In this document: positions 24,538-32,470 of the stretch, piece after piece | How positions within the stretch are numbered: the stretch's first letter is position 1 | Layout of the letters: each line of letters starts with the position of its first letter | Source: Nostoc mirabile CHAB5784 | GTDB lineage: Bacteria > Cyanobacteriota > Cyanobacteriia > Cyanobacteriales > Nostocaceae | Assembly: GCF_020829645.1 (NCBI RefSeq) | Contig: NZ_JAIVFS010000067.1 | Location: 1-47,049 of the forward strand | Length of the DNA: 47,049 nucleotides | Reading direction: 5' to 3' | Made by a program: the position numbers and the translations under genes | The notes under the pieces: generated by a model | Told to the model about the DNA's origin: nothing | Databases searched by the model: none | The model's input: only the letters and a program-made list of their open reading frames with translations

Positions 24538-25401
24538 TTAGAATGCAGGGGAGATCGTCCCCTTATGATAGTTATTGATGTAGTCTTTCAACTTGGGATC
24601 GATAACCAATTGATTCAGTTTTTGGATGTTAGGATCATTTGCTTTTGATTGTACAGTTGCTAGACCCACCGCATAATTTTTGTTAGCCATACCAATCTCG
24701 TCTAAAACGATGGGGTCTAGGGATACCTTTGCCTGCACAAGAAAAGATGCAGTTGTGACAGCTAAATCTACATCGTCCAACGCTCTAACAATAGCGTAAT
24801 TGTCTAATTCTTGAATTTGCAAATTTTTCGGGTGCTTAATTACATCTTTGAGGTTGTAATACTCCCCTGGCTTTTCTTTTAAATTGATTAAGTCAATGTG
24901 TTTGAGGAATTTTAAGGCGCGATCCTGATTGCTGTCATCATTAGAAATAGCGATTGTTGCCCCTGTAGGAATTTCATTAACCGATTTTATTTTTAATCGT
25001 TTTGAATAAAGTCCAGTTACGGTGGTATAGCTGCGATTTAACATGACAAAATCTGCATTTAGTCTTTTAGCAGCTTGTTTCATAAACGGTTGATGCTGGA
25101 AAAAGTTAGCATCAATTTCTCCATTCTTGAGAGCATCGTTAATCTTCACCGAATCAGCGATAGTCACGATTTGAAAATCGAAGCCTTGACTGGGGGCTAT
25201 TTCTTTTTGAATGAACTTTAAAACATCTTCGGTGGTAGTATTTCGAGACCCGACTTTCAGTGGTGCGGTCTTAGAGGATTGGCTAACTAATTGACTAGTT
25301 GGTGAATTCTGAGTTGGCGTACAACTGGTAAAAAGAATAGATGCGATCGCCGACCCGGCTGTTAGGATAAAATAGCGGCGATTAAACTTTGGATAAAACA
25401 T
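24538..25401 (-). CDS. metQ: MetQ/NlpA-family binding lipoprotein (copy 2)
   Basis: A 287-residue NlpA-family lipoprotein. The signal is MFYPKFNRRYFILTAG with a lipobox near ILFTSC, and again an RRxF pattern ahead of the hydrophobic stretch. The core shows PLKVGSRNTTTEDVLKFIQKEIAP, IDANFFQHQPFMKQAAKRL, then VLDEIGMANKNYAVGLATVQ and a terminal IQKLNQLVIDPKLKDYINNYHKG. It lies between metN and the DszA/DmoA-like oxygenase, so its ligand may be a sulfur compound other than methionine. Confidence 0.9.
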   Translation of the reverse strand: MFYPKFNRRYFILTAGSAIASILFTSCTPTQNSPTSQLVSQSSKTAPLKVGSRNTTTEDVLKFIQKEIAPSQGFDFQIVTIADSVKINDALKNGEIDANFFQHQPFMKQAAKRLNADFVMLNRSYTTVTGLYSKRLKIKSVNEIPTGATIAISNDDSNQDRALKFLKHIDLINLKEKPGEYYNLKDVIKHPKNLQIQELDNYAIVRALDDVDLAVTTASFLVQAKVSLDPIVLDEIGMANKNYAVGLATVQSKANDPNIQKLNQLVIDPKLKDYINNYHKGTISPAF

Positions 25402-25405
25402 GATA

Positions 25406-25440
25406 ATAATTCGTAATTCGTAATTCGTAATTCGTAATTT
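25406..25440. repeat. TAATTCG heptanucleotide tandem repeat
   Basis: Four or more consecutive TAATTCG units between metQ copy 2 and metN. It matches the heptamer runs at 17705 and 22902 and belongs to the short tandem repeat class found in heterocyst-forming cyanobacteria. Confidence 0.7.
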
Positions 25441-25588
25441 TTAATACAGGTCAAAAAGGAAATTTTGTAATTGAGAATGTGAGATTTAATTTTGATTTTC
25501 TTCTCAATCCCCAGTCCCCAATACTTCGGCTTCTCTACGAGACGCTACGCGAACGCTCAGTACAAGTCCCCAATCCCCAGCCCCCAAT

Positions 25589-26566
25589 TCAATGCACCTG
25601 TACTTCAAATTCTGCTTCGTGTAAATATTTCAAAGCTTGAGTTACCTTTTGACCTTCTAATTCAACGTGAAACTGACCAACTCGGCGATCGCCTACTGTT
25701 TCCACACTCCCACTGAGGATATTGACATCCACATCAAAATTACGGGCTAGGGTGGCGAAAATCGGTTGACTAGCTTGTTCTCCTGCAAAGGCGATCGTAG
25801 CGATAACTGCACCAGGCTTTGGTTTATAACCATTGCGATGGGGAAAAAATTCCTGGGCAAGAAATGATTCTGGCTTGGCGATTAAATCGCTAACATATCC
25901 CTTTTCCACAATCTTGCCAGCATTGAGTACAGCGACACTATCGCAGATTTGCTTGACTACAGCCATTTCATGGGTAATCAGTAAAATTGTCAAACCCATC
26001 CGCTTGTTCAAGTCGCGCAACAAGTCTAGAATCGACCTCGTAGTTTGGGGATCAAGTGCTGATGTCGCTTCATCTGAAAGTAGCACTTTAGGTTCTCCCG
26101 CCAAAGCCCTGGCAATACCTACTCGTTGCTTTTGACCGCCAGAAAGTTGTGCTGGATAAGCATCTGCCTTACCTGTCAACCCAACAAGTGAAATCAATTC
26201 TTCCACTTTAGCCCGGCGTTTCAGTCTACTGTAACCCATCACTTCCAGAGGAAAAGCAATGTTTTCCACGACAGTTCTGCAACTAAGTAAATTAAAGTGT
26301 TGAAAAATCATACCGATGTGTTGACGGGCGCGACGTAACTTATCCCCAGAAAGTTTTGTCATCTCCTGACCATCAACTACAACTGAACCAAATGTAGGTT
26401 TTTCTAGTTGATTAACACAGCGAATTAAAGTACTTTTGCCTGCACCGCTTTGACCTAAAACACCAAAAATTTCTCCTGGTTTGACGTGAACACTTACACC
26501 ATCTAAAGCTACAACTTTTTGTATTCCTTGATTATAAACTTTATGGACATCGGTAAATGTAATCAT
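25589..26566 (-). CDS. metN: MetN-type ABC transporter ATPase with NIL domain
   Basis: A 325-residue ATPase. Walker A GQSGAGKST (~residues 38-46), signature LSGGQKQRVGIARALAGEPKV, Walker B KVLLSDEATSALDPQTT and the H-loop LLITHEM are all complete. A C-terminal NIL domain (~245-325; IATIAFAGEQASQPIFATLA, then VDVNILSGSVETVGDRRVG) is the ligand-sensing transinhibition module of MetN. It probably drives MetI (17009) with any of the three MetQ proteins. It sits between metQ copies 3 and 2, with a 35-nt gap to the former. Heptamer and dispersed repeats lie just downstream. Confidence 0.93.
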   Translation of the reverse strand: MITFTDVHKVYNQGIQKVVALDGVSVHVKPGEIFGVLGQSGAGKSTLIRCVNQLEKPTFGSVVVDGQEMTKLSGDKLRRARQHIGMIFQHFNLLSCRTVVENIAFPLEVMGYSRLKRRAKVEELISLVGLTGKADAYPAQLSGGQKQRVGIARALAGEPKVLLSDEATSALDPQTTRSILDLLRDLNKRMGLTILLITHEMAVVKQICDSVAVLNAGKIVEKGYVSDLIAKPESFLAQEFFPHRNGYKPKPGAVIATIAFAGEQASQPIFATLARNFDVDVNILSGSVETVGDRRVGQFHVELEGQKVTQALKYLHEAEFEVQVH

Positions 26567-26601
26567 CTTAGAATTGCCCTACAATAAATCATTACTACTT
26601 T

Positions 26602-27495
26602 CTAAGGAATGGGAATCACTGCACCTTGATATTTATCTTTAATAAATTGCTTGACTTTCTCGTCCCGCAATAACTTATATAGTTTCTGAATTCTGGGGTC
26701 AGTTTCTTTGCCTTTTAATGTTGTGACAGTAACAGCATAAATCGGATCGTTCGCTGACTCTAATGCCAAAGCGTCTTTATCAGTTTTCAATCCGGCTTGT
26801 ACAATCCAATTACCTGTAACTCCTGCTAAGTCCACATCAGGAAGACTTGGGATTGCCTGCGCTCCTGGTATCTCTTTAATTTGAATGTTTTTAGGATTTT
26901 CAATAATATCTTTAGGACTCGCCGGACGGGCATTTGGCTTGAGTTTGATAAACCCTGATTCTTCCAACACTTTTAAAGCGCGATGGGAATTGCTAGGATC
27001 GTCAGGAATTGTGACTAGAGCTTTATTAGGTACATCATTGAGAGACTTATATTTTTTAGAAAAAATGCCGACTGGATTTAAATGAATTTGGGGAGTAAAG
27101 GCATACATCTCAAAATTATGTTTTTTGCCATAGTCTTCCATAAAAGGGATGTGTTGAAAATAGTTAGCATCAATTATCCCATCTTTCAAAGCAGTATTAT
27201 TCTGCACAAAGTCATTGAAAGTGATAATCTCAATATCTAGCCCAGCGTCAGATGCTAAATTCTTTTTGACAAACTCTAAAATTTCTCCGGCTGGAACTGG
27301 TGTAACACCAACTTTTATTTTGTCTTTAGCTCCAGTTGTAGTTGTGTTAGCAGCTGGGGTTGCTGATGGATTTGCAGATGTATTAGTAGCAGAATTATTT
27401 GGCTGTGAACTACAGCTAGAAAATACTGTAGAAGCCGCAAATGATGTAAAGGCTATTAAAAAGAATCGACGTTTGGTATTGATGGGAAATTTCAT
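26602..27495 (-). CDS. metQ: MetQ/NlpA-family binding lipoprotein (copy 3)
   Basis: About 297 residues from ATG 27495; an upstream in-frame ATG at 27531 would add an odd hydrophobic leader. The signal MKFPINTKRRFFLIAFTSF, with a KRRFF pattern, ends in the lipobox TVFSSC. A long Ala/Thr/Asn linker follows. The core shows IKVGVTPVPAGEILEFVKKNL, FNDFVQNNTALKDGIIDANYFQHIPFM and a terminal IQKLYKLLRDEKVKQFIKDKYQGAVIP. The NNTALKDGIIDANYFQH block is diagnostic of MetQ-type proteins. It is directly upstream of metN, so of the three it is the best candidate for the methionine-type importer. Confidence 0.9.
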   Translation of the reverse strand: MKFPINTKRRFFLIAFTSFAASTVFSSCSSQPNNSATNTSANPSATPAANTTTTGAKDKIKVGVTPVPAGEILEFVKKNLASDAGLDIEIITFNDFVQNNTALKDGIIDANYFQHIPFMEDYGKKHNFEMYAFTPQIHLNPVGIFSKKYKSLNDVPNKALVTIPDDPSNSHRALKVLEESGFIKLKPNARPASPKDIIENPKNIQIKEIPGAQAIPSLPDVDLAGVTGNWIVQAGLKTDKDALALESANDPIYAVTVTTLKGKETDPRIQKLYKLLRDEKVKQFIKDKYQGAVIPIP

Positions 27496-27561
27496 GCGAT
27501 CGCCTACTAAGATAAACCAAAATATGAGCAAAAATTCATATATTAATTTACGAATTACGAA

Positions 27562-28647
27562 TTACCACTTCTGCTCAGGAAACCAGTTGTAATTCTTATC
27601 TTTGACATCAATTTTCTTAGGAATAATTTTGAGTTCATAGAAGGTATCTGCCATGCGTTGCAATCCACTCAAAACCTCATCTGTTACAGGTAATACCTGA
27701 CGTTGACCACCACGTTCTTCTACAGTTTCCATTGTTTTTAAATCAATTTTGTACAGCTTAGAAAGGAGTTTAGCGGAATCTTGATAGTTTTCTCTAGACC
27801 AAGAACCAGCCTTTTCTAGCTCTTGTAAAATTGTCTTGAGAATGTCTGGATAATCGCGCACAAAATCTGGAGCAGCATAATAAAAGCTTGGGCTTTCTAG
27901 TGGAGCTTTGTCTCCAAATACAGTGCTATTATCTGCCAAAAGACGAGTGCGAAGTTTACGTTCAGCTTCAGCAGTATAAGGATCCCAAATTAACCACGCA
28001 TCAATATCACCACGCTCAAATGCTGGTAAAGCTTCGGCTGGTGTCAGGTAGAGAGGTTTAATATCACTAAATTTCAAACCTACTTTCTCTAAAGCACGCA
28101 CAATAATATAGTGCTGACCAGAACCTTTTGCAAAAGCAACTTTCTTACCTTTTAAATCAGAAAGTGTCTTAATCGGTGAATTTTCTTGGACTAAAATAGC
28201 TGAACCTCTAGTGCTACCTGTACCGGCTGCAACTCTGACAAATGATTTATCTCCTGCCTGAGCAAAGACGCTTCCTGTACCGCCACCGCCACCAAAAACG
28301 ATCGCACCTGCACCCATCCCATCCAATAGAGGTGCTGTAGAGGAAAATTCATTCCAAGTAACAGAAATACCCAAGGGTTGTAAGCGCTTTTCTAAACTTC
28401 CTTGCGCTTTCACAATATTCAGGAGTGCCATTCCTTTTTGATGTCCCATTTTCAGCACTGTTAGTTTAGGCGCTTGGGGTTGCTGTGCAGGTGCATTAGC
28501 TGAATTACTAGGAGTACAAGAAGCGATCGCTAAATTTAAACCTATACCAATAACAAAGAATAGGATAAAAGTTTTAATATCGTGATGTTGAAATAAGCTT
28601 CTTTTTTTGATATCATCTAAAAAATGGTTTGTCAATCGAGTGAACAT
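27562..28647 (-). CDS. SsuA-like aliphatic sulfonate-binding lipoprotein (copy 4)
   Basis: A 361-residue binding protein. It has an N-terminal signal with lipobox LAIASC (~44) preceded by a long charged leader; GAGAGG precedes the ATG. Landmarks: VLKMGHQKGMALLNIVKAQGSLEKRL, VFAQAGDKSFVRVAAGTG, LSDLKGKKVAFAKGSGQHYIIVRALEKVGL and FERGDIDAWLIWDPYTAEAERKL, the classical sulfonate-binding order. It heads the metQ-metN-metQ-oxygenase run. A poor copy of the operator (28755-28778) lies ~108 bp upstream. Confidence 0.9.
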   Translation of the reverse strand: MFTRLTNHFLDDIKKRSLFQHHDIKTFILFFVIGIGLNLAIASCTPSNSANAPAQQPQAPKLTVLKMGHQKGMALLNIVKAQGSLEKRLQPLGISVTWNEFSSTAPLLDGMGAGAIVFGGGGGTGSVFAQAGDKSFVRVAAGTGSTRGSAILVQENSPIKTLSDLKGKKVAFAKGSGQHYIIVRALEKVGLKFSDIKPLYLTPAEALPAFERGDIDAWLIWDPYTAEAERKLRTRLLADNSTVFGDKAPLESPSFYYAAPDFVRDYPDILKTILQELEKAGSWSRENYQDSAKLLSKLYKIDLKTMETVEERGGQRQVLPVTDEVLSGLQRMADTFYELKIIPKKIDVKDKNYNWFPEQKW

Positions 28648-28883
28648 ATTTTTTGCCTCTCAGCATTTTTTAGTCTAAGTTTAAAATCGAGGTTATATTT
28701 AAAAAAGCAAACTTATAGCTCAAATTTAAAATCTAAGTTTTTTGAAATAAATTACTGTTATTCGATAAAATATTATATACATTAAATCGTAAAAATATAG
28801 TGTTCTTGACGACGAAAATGGAAAATCTTTCACATCAATAACAAATAATTAATAATAGCTAACAAGCCTATACCGTTTCTTTG

Positions 28884-28971
28884 TGAAGCTGCATATAATT
28901 CACCCCCCGGCTATCGCCGTCCCCCCTTGGCAAGGGGGGACTACAGGGGGGTATTATTATGTGCATCTTCA
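28884..28971. mobile_element. MITE-like element with C- and G-rich arms
   Basis: TGAAGCTGCATATAAT at the left pairs with ATTATGTGCATCTTCA at the right, two mismatches in 16. Inside, TTCACCCCCC and GGGGGGTA, and CCCCCCTTGG/CAAGGGGGG, form further hairpins. It is 88 bp, noncoding, and tightly folded. Confidence 0.6.
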
Positions 28972-29014
28972 TACAGAATTGGTAGAAATAAAATATTATG
29001 AAATTAATTTAGCA

Positions 29015-29059
29015 ATTATAAATATTACTAATTATCAATAAATTAGTAATATTTATAAT
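29015..29059. terminator. Long AT-rich perfect hairpin after the acetyltransferase gene
   Basis: ATTATAAATATTACTAATT, a 7-base loop, and its exact 19-base complement. It begins 27 bp beyond the end of the GNAT gene. The stem is AT-only-rich and lacks a run of T, so it could be a terminator, an RNA-stabilising hairpin or a bidirectional stop. Confidence 0.5.
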
Positions 29060-29085
29060 CCTTTAAAATATGAAAAATCAATGTG

Positions 29086-29640
29086 TTACCACGGTAAACC
29101 GCAGAGGTTAATCGTTCCTTTTTTGGGAGCTTTGTCATTCACAGGCAATACCATCGGCTCGTTGACCGTAAAAGGGACTGTGCCACCTGGCTGCTCAACC
29201 AAAAGAATGCCATTGAAAGATTGCCATCCCAGGCGAGTATAAAAGGGTACTAAATCCTGACGACATACGAGCAATGCGAAAGCTAAACCACACTTATCTA
29301 AGAAGGCCTCTGCGTGCCGAAGGGCAGCAGTTGCAAAGCCTTGACCCTGTGCTTCTGGGCTTGTCATTACTCCACCAATACCGCCAATGCGGATTGATAC
29401 ATCATCTAGCGTTACCTTGCGGATAACAATCCCGATGTGCGAAACAATCCATCCACTTCCATCTTCTACAAGTAATCTCCATTGCGGTAAAGACCATTTA
29501 ATGTCCCTTCCTGGGCGATGAGCAATGACCTCTGGTGGGTAAACTGCTGCTCTAAGAACACGCAACGCTTCTTCCTCATCCACAGTCAGTTCGGTGATAA
29601 GTTTCAAATTAAATCTTAAAGGGCAGTTTTTTATCATCAA
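29086..29640 (-). CDS. GNAT-family N-acetyltransferase
   Basis: A 184-residue GNAT protein. Motif A reads IGGIGGVMTSPEAQGQGFATAALRHAE (acetyl-CoA binding Q-x-x-G-x-G/A region QGQGFA), followed by FALLVCRQDLVPFYTRLGW, the usual motif B. The acceptor is unknown. Its ATG overlaps the stop of the ferritin-like gene (ATGA), a strong sign of translational coupling, so the two products probably act in one pathway. The unit also includes an LLM monooxygenase upstream. A plausible role is acetylating an amine of a sulfur-containing substrate or product, but this is inference. Confidence 0.83.
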   Translation of the reverse strand: MMIKNCPLRFNLKLITELTVDEEEALRVLRAAVYPPEVIAHRPGRDIKWSLPQWRLLVEDGSGWIVSHIGIVIRKVTLDDVSIRIGGIGGVMTSPEAQGQGFATAALRHAEAFLDKCGLAFALLVCRQDLVPFYTRLGWQSFNGILLVEQPGGTVPFTVNEPMVLPVNDKAPKKGTINLCGLPW

Positions 29641-30473
29641 TCATTCACACTCACAAGTTTGGGCAGTCTAGATATAGGGATATCCAAGAAGTAAGAAAGA
29701 ACCTCTTGCCGCCAAGTATCATAAAGTATTGGCAAATCATCAATTTCAATACCAATAGCTTTTTGGCTCAACTGCCAATGATCCCGAAGGTAAGGATTAC
29801 GTCGGCGTTGACCTTCTTCATCTGCTTCTATGACTTGTGCGATTAAATCCTCTTTCTCTGCGGGTGAAACTTGATCAAATTTACGTTGCCACCAGTCTAC
29901 AACTCCCAGGCGGTGGACTGCTTCATCTGGCAGGATTCTTTCTGCTGCAAACTTGGCTGAGTCTGGGTCGTTGATTTTGCTGGTACGGCTATTGATGAAT
30001 AGCAAAGCCACAATATGAAGTTCGTAATGCAACTCAAATGCTAAAAAGCCTTGCCAATTACGAATGGGTAAATCACCCATATAATCCCAATGCTTCTGCA
30101 CCTGCTTTTGGATATCCTCAATTGGGTCACGTCCTGATATAGCTTGCGCTCTTAAACGAGTATTTTGAGCGTGTGCGCCATCATCACCGATTTGTCTACT
30201 CAAAAATAGCTGTAATTCTGGGTCAGCAAAGGAGTCAATTATTTTAGCGCAGACTTGCACAATAAACAGGTCATGGGCTGCACCAGCCACACGGAAGCGG
30301 TAGAAATTCTCTCTTTCCTCTTCAGTTTCCGGCGATCTAGGTTCTTGCGTAGGCGTAGCCCGCCGCAGGCATCGCTTTTTCGGAATGTGAGGGGCGTGTT
30401 TCTCAAGTAGTTTGTCAAAAATTTCCAGTTCTAAATCAGTAGTCCAAGCTGGACGAGTAAGTATTGCTGTCAT
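29637..30473 (-). CDS. Ferritin-like putative di-iron protein, function unknown
   Basis: A 278-residue, mostly helical protein with spaced metal-ligand-like motifs: ERENFYRFRVAGAAHDLF (53-70), RQIGDDGAHAQN (93-104), FELHYELHIVALLF (146-159) and LPDEAVHRLG (181-190). Two (D/E)xxH motifs with intervening helix glutamates are the pattern of a carboxylate-bridged di-iron four-helix bundle (ferritin-like superfamily, as in di-iron oxygenases). Residues ~32-46 are encoded by a dispersed repeat (30347-30375), inserted in frame in a loop before the first helix. Its stop overlaps the GNAT start; an LLM monooxygenase gene precedes it. An oxygenase or desaturase role is likely, but I know no named relative. 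Confidence 0.75.
   Translation of the reverse strand: MTAILTRPAWTTDLELEIFDKLLEKHAPHIPKKRCLRRATPTQEPRSPETEEERENFYRFRVAGAAHDLFIVQVCAKIIDSFADPELQLFLSRQIGDDGAHAQNTRLRAQAISGRDPIEDIQKQVQKHWDYMGDLPIRNWQGFLAFELHYELHIVALLFINSRTSKINDPDSAKFAAERILPDEAVHRLGVVDWWQRKFDQVSPAEKEDLIAQVIEADEEGQRRRNPYLRDHWQLSQKAIGIEIDDLPILYDTWRQEVLSYFLDIPISRLPKLVSVND
30347..30375. repeat. Small dispersed repeat inserted in the ferritin-like gene
   Basis: GCGTAGGCGTAGCCCGCCG continuing to CAGGCATCGC. It matches the copies at 1273-1302 and 30566-30594 with few changes and is translated in frame as KRCLRRATPT. Confidence 0.75.
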
Positions 30474-30537
30474 AAAGTTTCCTTTGGGTAGTGGAGAACA
30501 ATTTAATCCAAAATCTAAAATCCAAAATCTAAAATTC

Positions 30538-31647
30538 TTAGCCTCTAGCCCCTATTTTCAAGTTAGTGTAGGCGCAGCCCGTCGCAGACATCGCTTCACT
30601 ATCTACCGTTAACGTTCGCACTCTTGGTATGATTTCGGCAGCAAAACGCTCCATTTCTGTGGCAAAAGGCTGGAATTGCAGCATGAAAGTATCAATTCCT
30701 ACTTTGGTAAATTCAGCAATCCGATTGGCTACAGTTTCATAGCTACCAACTAATCCTGCTGCTGTACCGCCATTGCTCCCCACACCAGGGTACTTAGCCA
30801 TGTTTTTAAACATAACTACTTCAGAATCTACTCCTTTGAGTAATTCTGAGCGATCGTCTTGTGCTAGTACCATCGCTCTGAGGTTTTGATATTCCGCTTT
30901 TGCCTCTTCGTCTGTTGGTCGAGCAATCACAAAAGCCGACATAGCAAAGCCCAAAGGTTGAGAGCGAAACTTAGTTTTGTTAGCAACAGCCGCAATGGTT
31001 TCGCGGATGACTTCAATCGGACGGCCATTGAGGAAAAATGTATGCGCTTCTTTTGCGGCTAGTTCTTGGGCTGGTTCTGACTCTCCCCCTACATATACAC
31101 GCGGATGTGGTTTGGCTATAGGTGGAGGATTGAGCTTTAAATCATTAATCTGAAAATATTCACCGTGAAAGTTGACTTTTTCTCCACTCCACAAAGCTTT
31201 GACAACCCTAATCCATTCATCCGAATAACGATAACGCTCATCGTGGGTAAGGAAATTTATCCCCGGTTTTTCCATTTCTGGCTTGAACCAGGCACTTACT
31301 AAATTAATAGAAAAACGTCCATGACTTATAGCATCAATACCTAAAGCCATCTTTGCTAAGACGGCGGGATGAAACAGTAATGGCTTAACAGCTGCAATAA
31401 TCTCGATAGAGTTTGTTGCTTCTGCAAGTGCTGCTGCTGCTGTCCAAGTTTCTAGCTGGTCAAGTTCTTGGTTCTTGGGATTGATGATATGTTGCGCGAT
31501 TAAAGTTGTGGTAAATCCGCACTTTTGGGCCAATTGGATTAAATTCTTGGCTCGTGAGTAACTAGCATCACGAGGTTCAAGAGGATGGTTCATCACACCG
31601 CAGTTGCCGTAAACAGGAATCCAAATCCCATAGCGTGGTTCAGACAT
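30538..31647 (-). CDS. SfnG-like LLM-class FMN monooxygenase (copy 1)
   Basis: A 369-residue enzyme close, by eye, to the one at 32642. It opens MSEPRYGIWIPVYGNCG and shows IEIIAAVKPLLFHPAVLAKM, GIDAISHGRFSINLVSAWFK, then THDERYRYSDEWIRVVKALW and LNPPPIAKPHPRVYVGGESE, matching the dimethyl-sulfone monooxygenase SfnG order. Near the end, VGIDTFMLQFQPF leads to IPRV. It then has a ~19-residue tail (EAMSATGCAYTNLKIGARG) that the paralogue lacks; the tail is encoded by a dispersed repeat at 30566-30594. Cleavage of a sulfone or sulfonate C-S bond with FMNH2 and O2 is the expected reaction. The operator lies 60 bp upstream. Confidence 0.9.
   Translation of the reverse strand: MSEPRYGIWIPVYGNCGVMNHPLEPRDASYSRAKNLIQLAQKCGFTTTLIAQHIINPKNQELDQLETWTAAAALAEATNSIEIIAAVKPLLFHPAVLAKMALGIDAISHGRFSINLVSAWFKPEMEKPGINFLTHDERYRYSDEWIRVVKALWSGEKVNFHGEYFQINDLKLNPPPIAKPHPRVYVGGESEPAQELAAKEAHTFFLNGRPIEVIRETIAAVANKTKFRSQPLGFAMSAFVIARPTDEEAKAEYQNLRAMVLAQDDRSELLKGVDSEVVMFKNMAKYPGVGSNGGTAAGLVGSYETVANRIAEFTKVGIDTFMLQFQPFATEMERFAAEIIPRVRTLTVDSEAMSATGCAYTNLKIGARG
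30566..30594. repeat. Small dispersed repeat extending the C-terminus of an LLM enzyme
   Basis: GTGTAGGCGCAGCCCGTCG followed by CAGACATCGC. It supplies codons for the extra tail of the SfnG-like enzyme and the shifted stop, and belongs to the same family as 1273 and 30347. Confidence 0.7.
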
Positions 31648-31707
31648 AGTTTTCTAGAACCTTTGTAGTCGGCACTAAAACTTTATTTTTGCACCTAGAA
31701 TATCATA

Positions 31708-31731
31708 CGTTAAATCGGTAGGCTTACCGTA
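31708..31731 (-). promoter_or_regulatory. Copy e of the 24-bp sulfur-island operator
   Basis: Starts CGTTAAATCGGTAGG and ends CTTACCGTA on the plus strand. CATACG and CGTATG just outside extend its symmetry. It lies 60 bp upstream of the SfnG-like copy 1 start and within the stretch duplicated at 32514-32607. Confidence 0.6.
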
Positions 31732-32296
31732 TGATACTATGAGATTTGCATAGATGAGGATAAAAAACAAGGGGGTATTTGGATTCTGTGGTTGGGGACA
31801 GGGAACTTGAGGAAAAGAGAATAATTAATGAACTAATGAGACAAATACATCTAGCCCAACATCAAGATGGTCAATTACAGCAGATTGCAATTTGGTGAAG
31901 CAGCGCGTTCTCACATTGGGAGAGGCTAGCGCCTTTCCTTCCCTACGGGACGCTGCGCGAACGGAACGCTACGCGAACGCGCAGCGTCTCGTAGAGAAGG
32001 GGGTTCCCACGCCAGTTGCTTCTCCTAAGGGAGACGCTGCGCGAACAAGTCGGGCATTGCCGACGCCAGTCGCCTCAAGTCGGGAAACCCTTTCGGCAGT
32101 TCCTTCTGGGGGAAACCCCCTTTCTGCGGACTGCCGACGCTCGTACCTCGCTACCGCTACGCTAACACCACGGCGCTGGCTCCCCATGAGCGACTGCACA
32201 AAGCCGTAGGGTGAGGTACAGATGATTGTGAGGACACAACAATGTTGTTTTCCTACCTATGTACTTCATTTAATTGCAATAAGCTGTAAGTATAAG

Positions 32297-32470
32297 CTAT
32301 TCATCCAATATTCCTTTACTGACATAAATTGGCTGCAATAAATTTTCAAGTTTTGGTAACATATTGTAAAAAATAATTGAACCAAGAATACAAGACAAGC
32401 CTCCAAAAATTAAAGCATTTGTTGCATTAAATATACTTGCTAATCCACTTATAAATAAATTGCCAAATGC
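32297..32470 (-). pseudogene. C-terminal remnant of an MFS transporter
   Basis: About 57 codons read AFGNLFISGLASIFNATNAL, IFGGLSCILGSIIFYNMLPK, then LENLLQPIYVSKGILDE-stop. This is the last two transmembrane helices and tail of an EntS-like MFS exporter (GG..CI.GS.IF..KLP...RPIYV..GI). The 5' part is missing: at ~32469 it is joined to a piece of the SfnG-like gene. No start is present. Confidence 0.6.

Larger units (their letters stand above)
28648..29085. other. Intergenic region with MITE, hairpin and weak operator
   Basis: No gene is seen. It holds a half-match to the 24-bp motif (CTGTTATTCGATAAAA at 28755), a MITE-like element (28884-28971), and a long AT-rich terminator-like hairpin (29015-29059). 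Confidence 0.55.

Noticed and set aside
31892..32209. A 105-residue plus-strand frame between the SfnG-like genes
   Set aside because: It is made of clustered dispersed repeats (GACGCTGCGCGAACG and similar) and has no recognisable domain.
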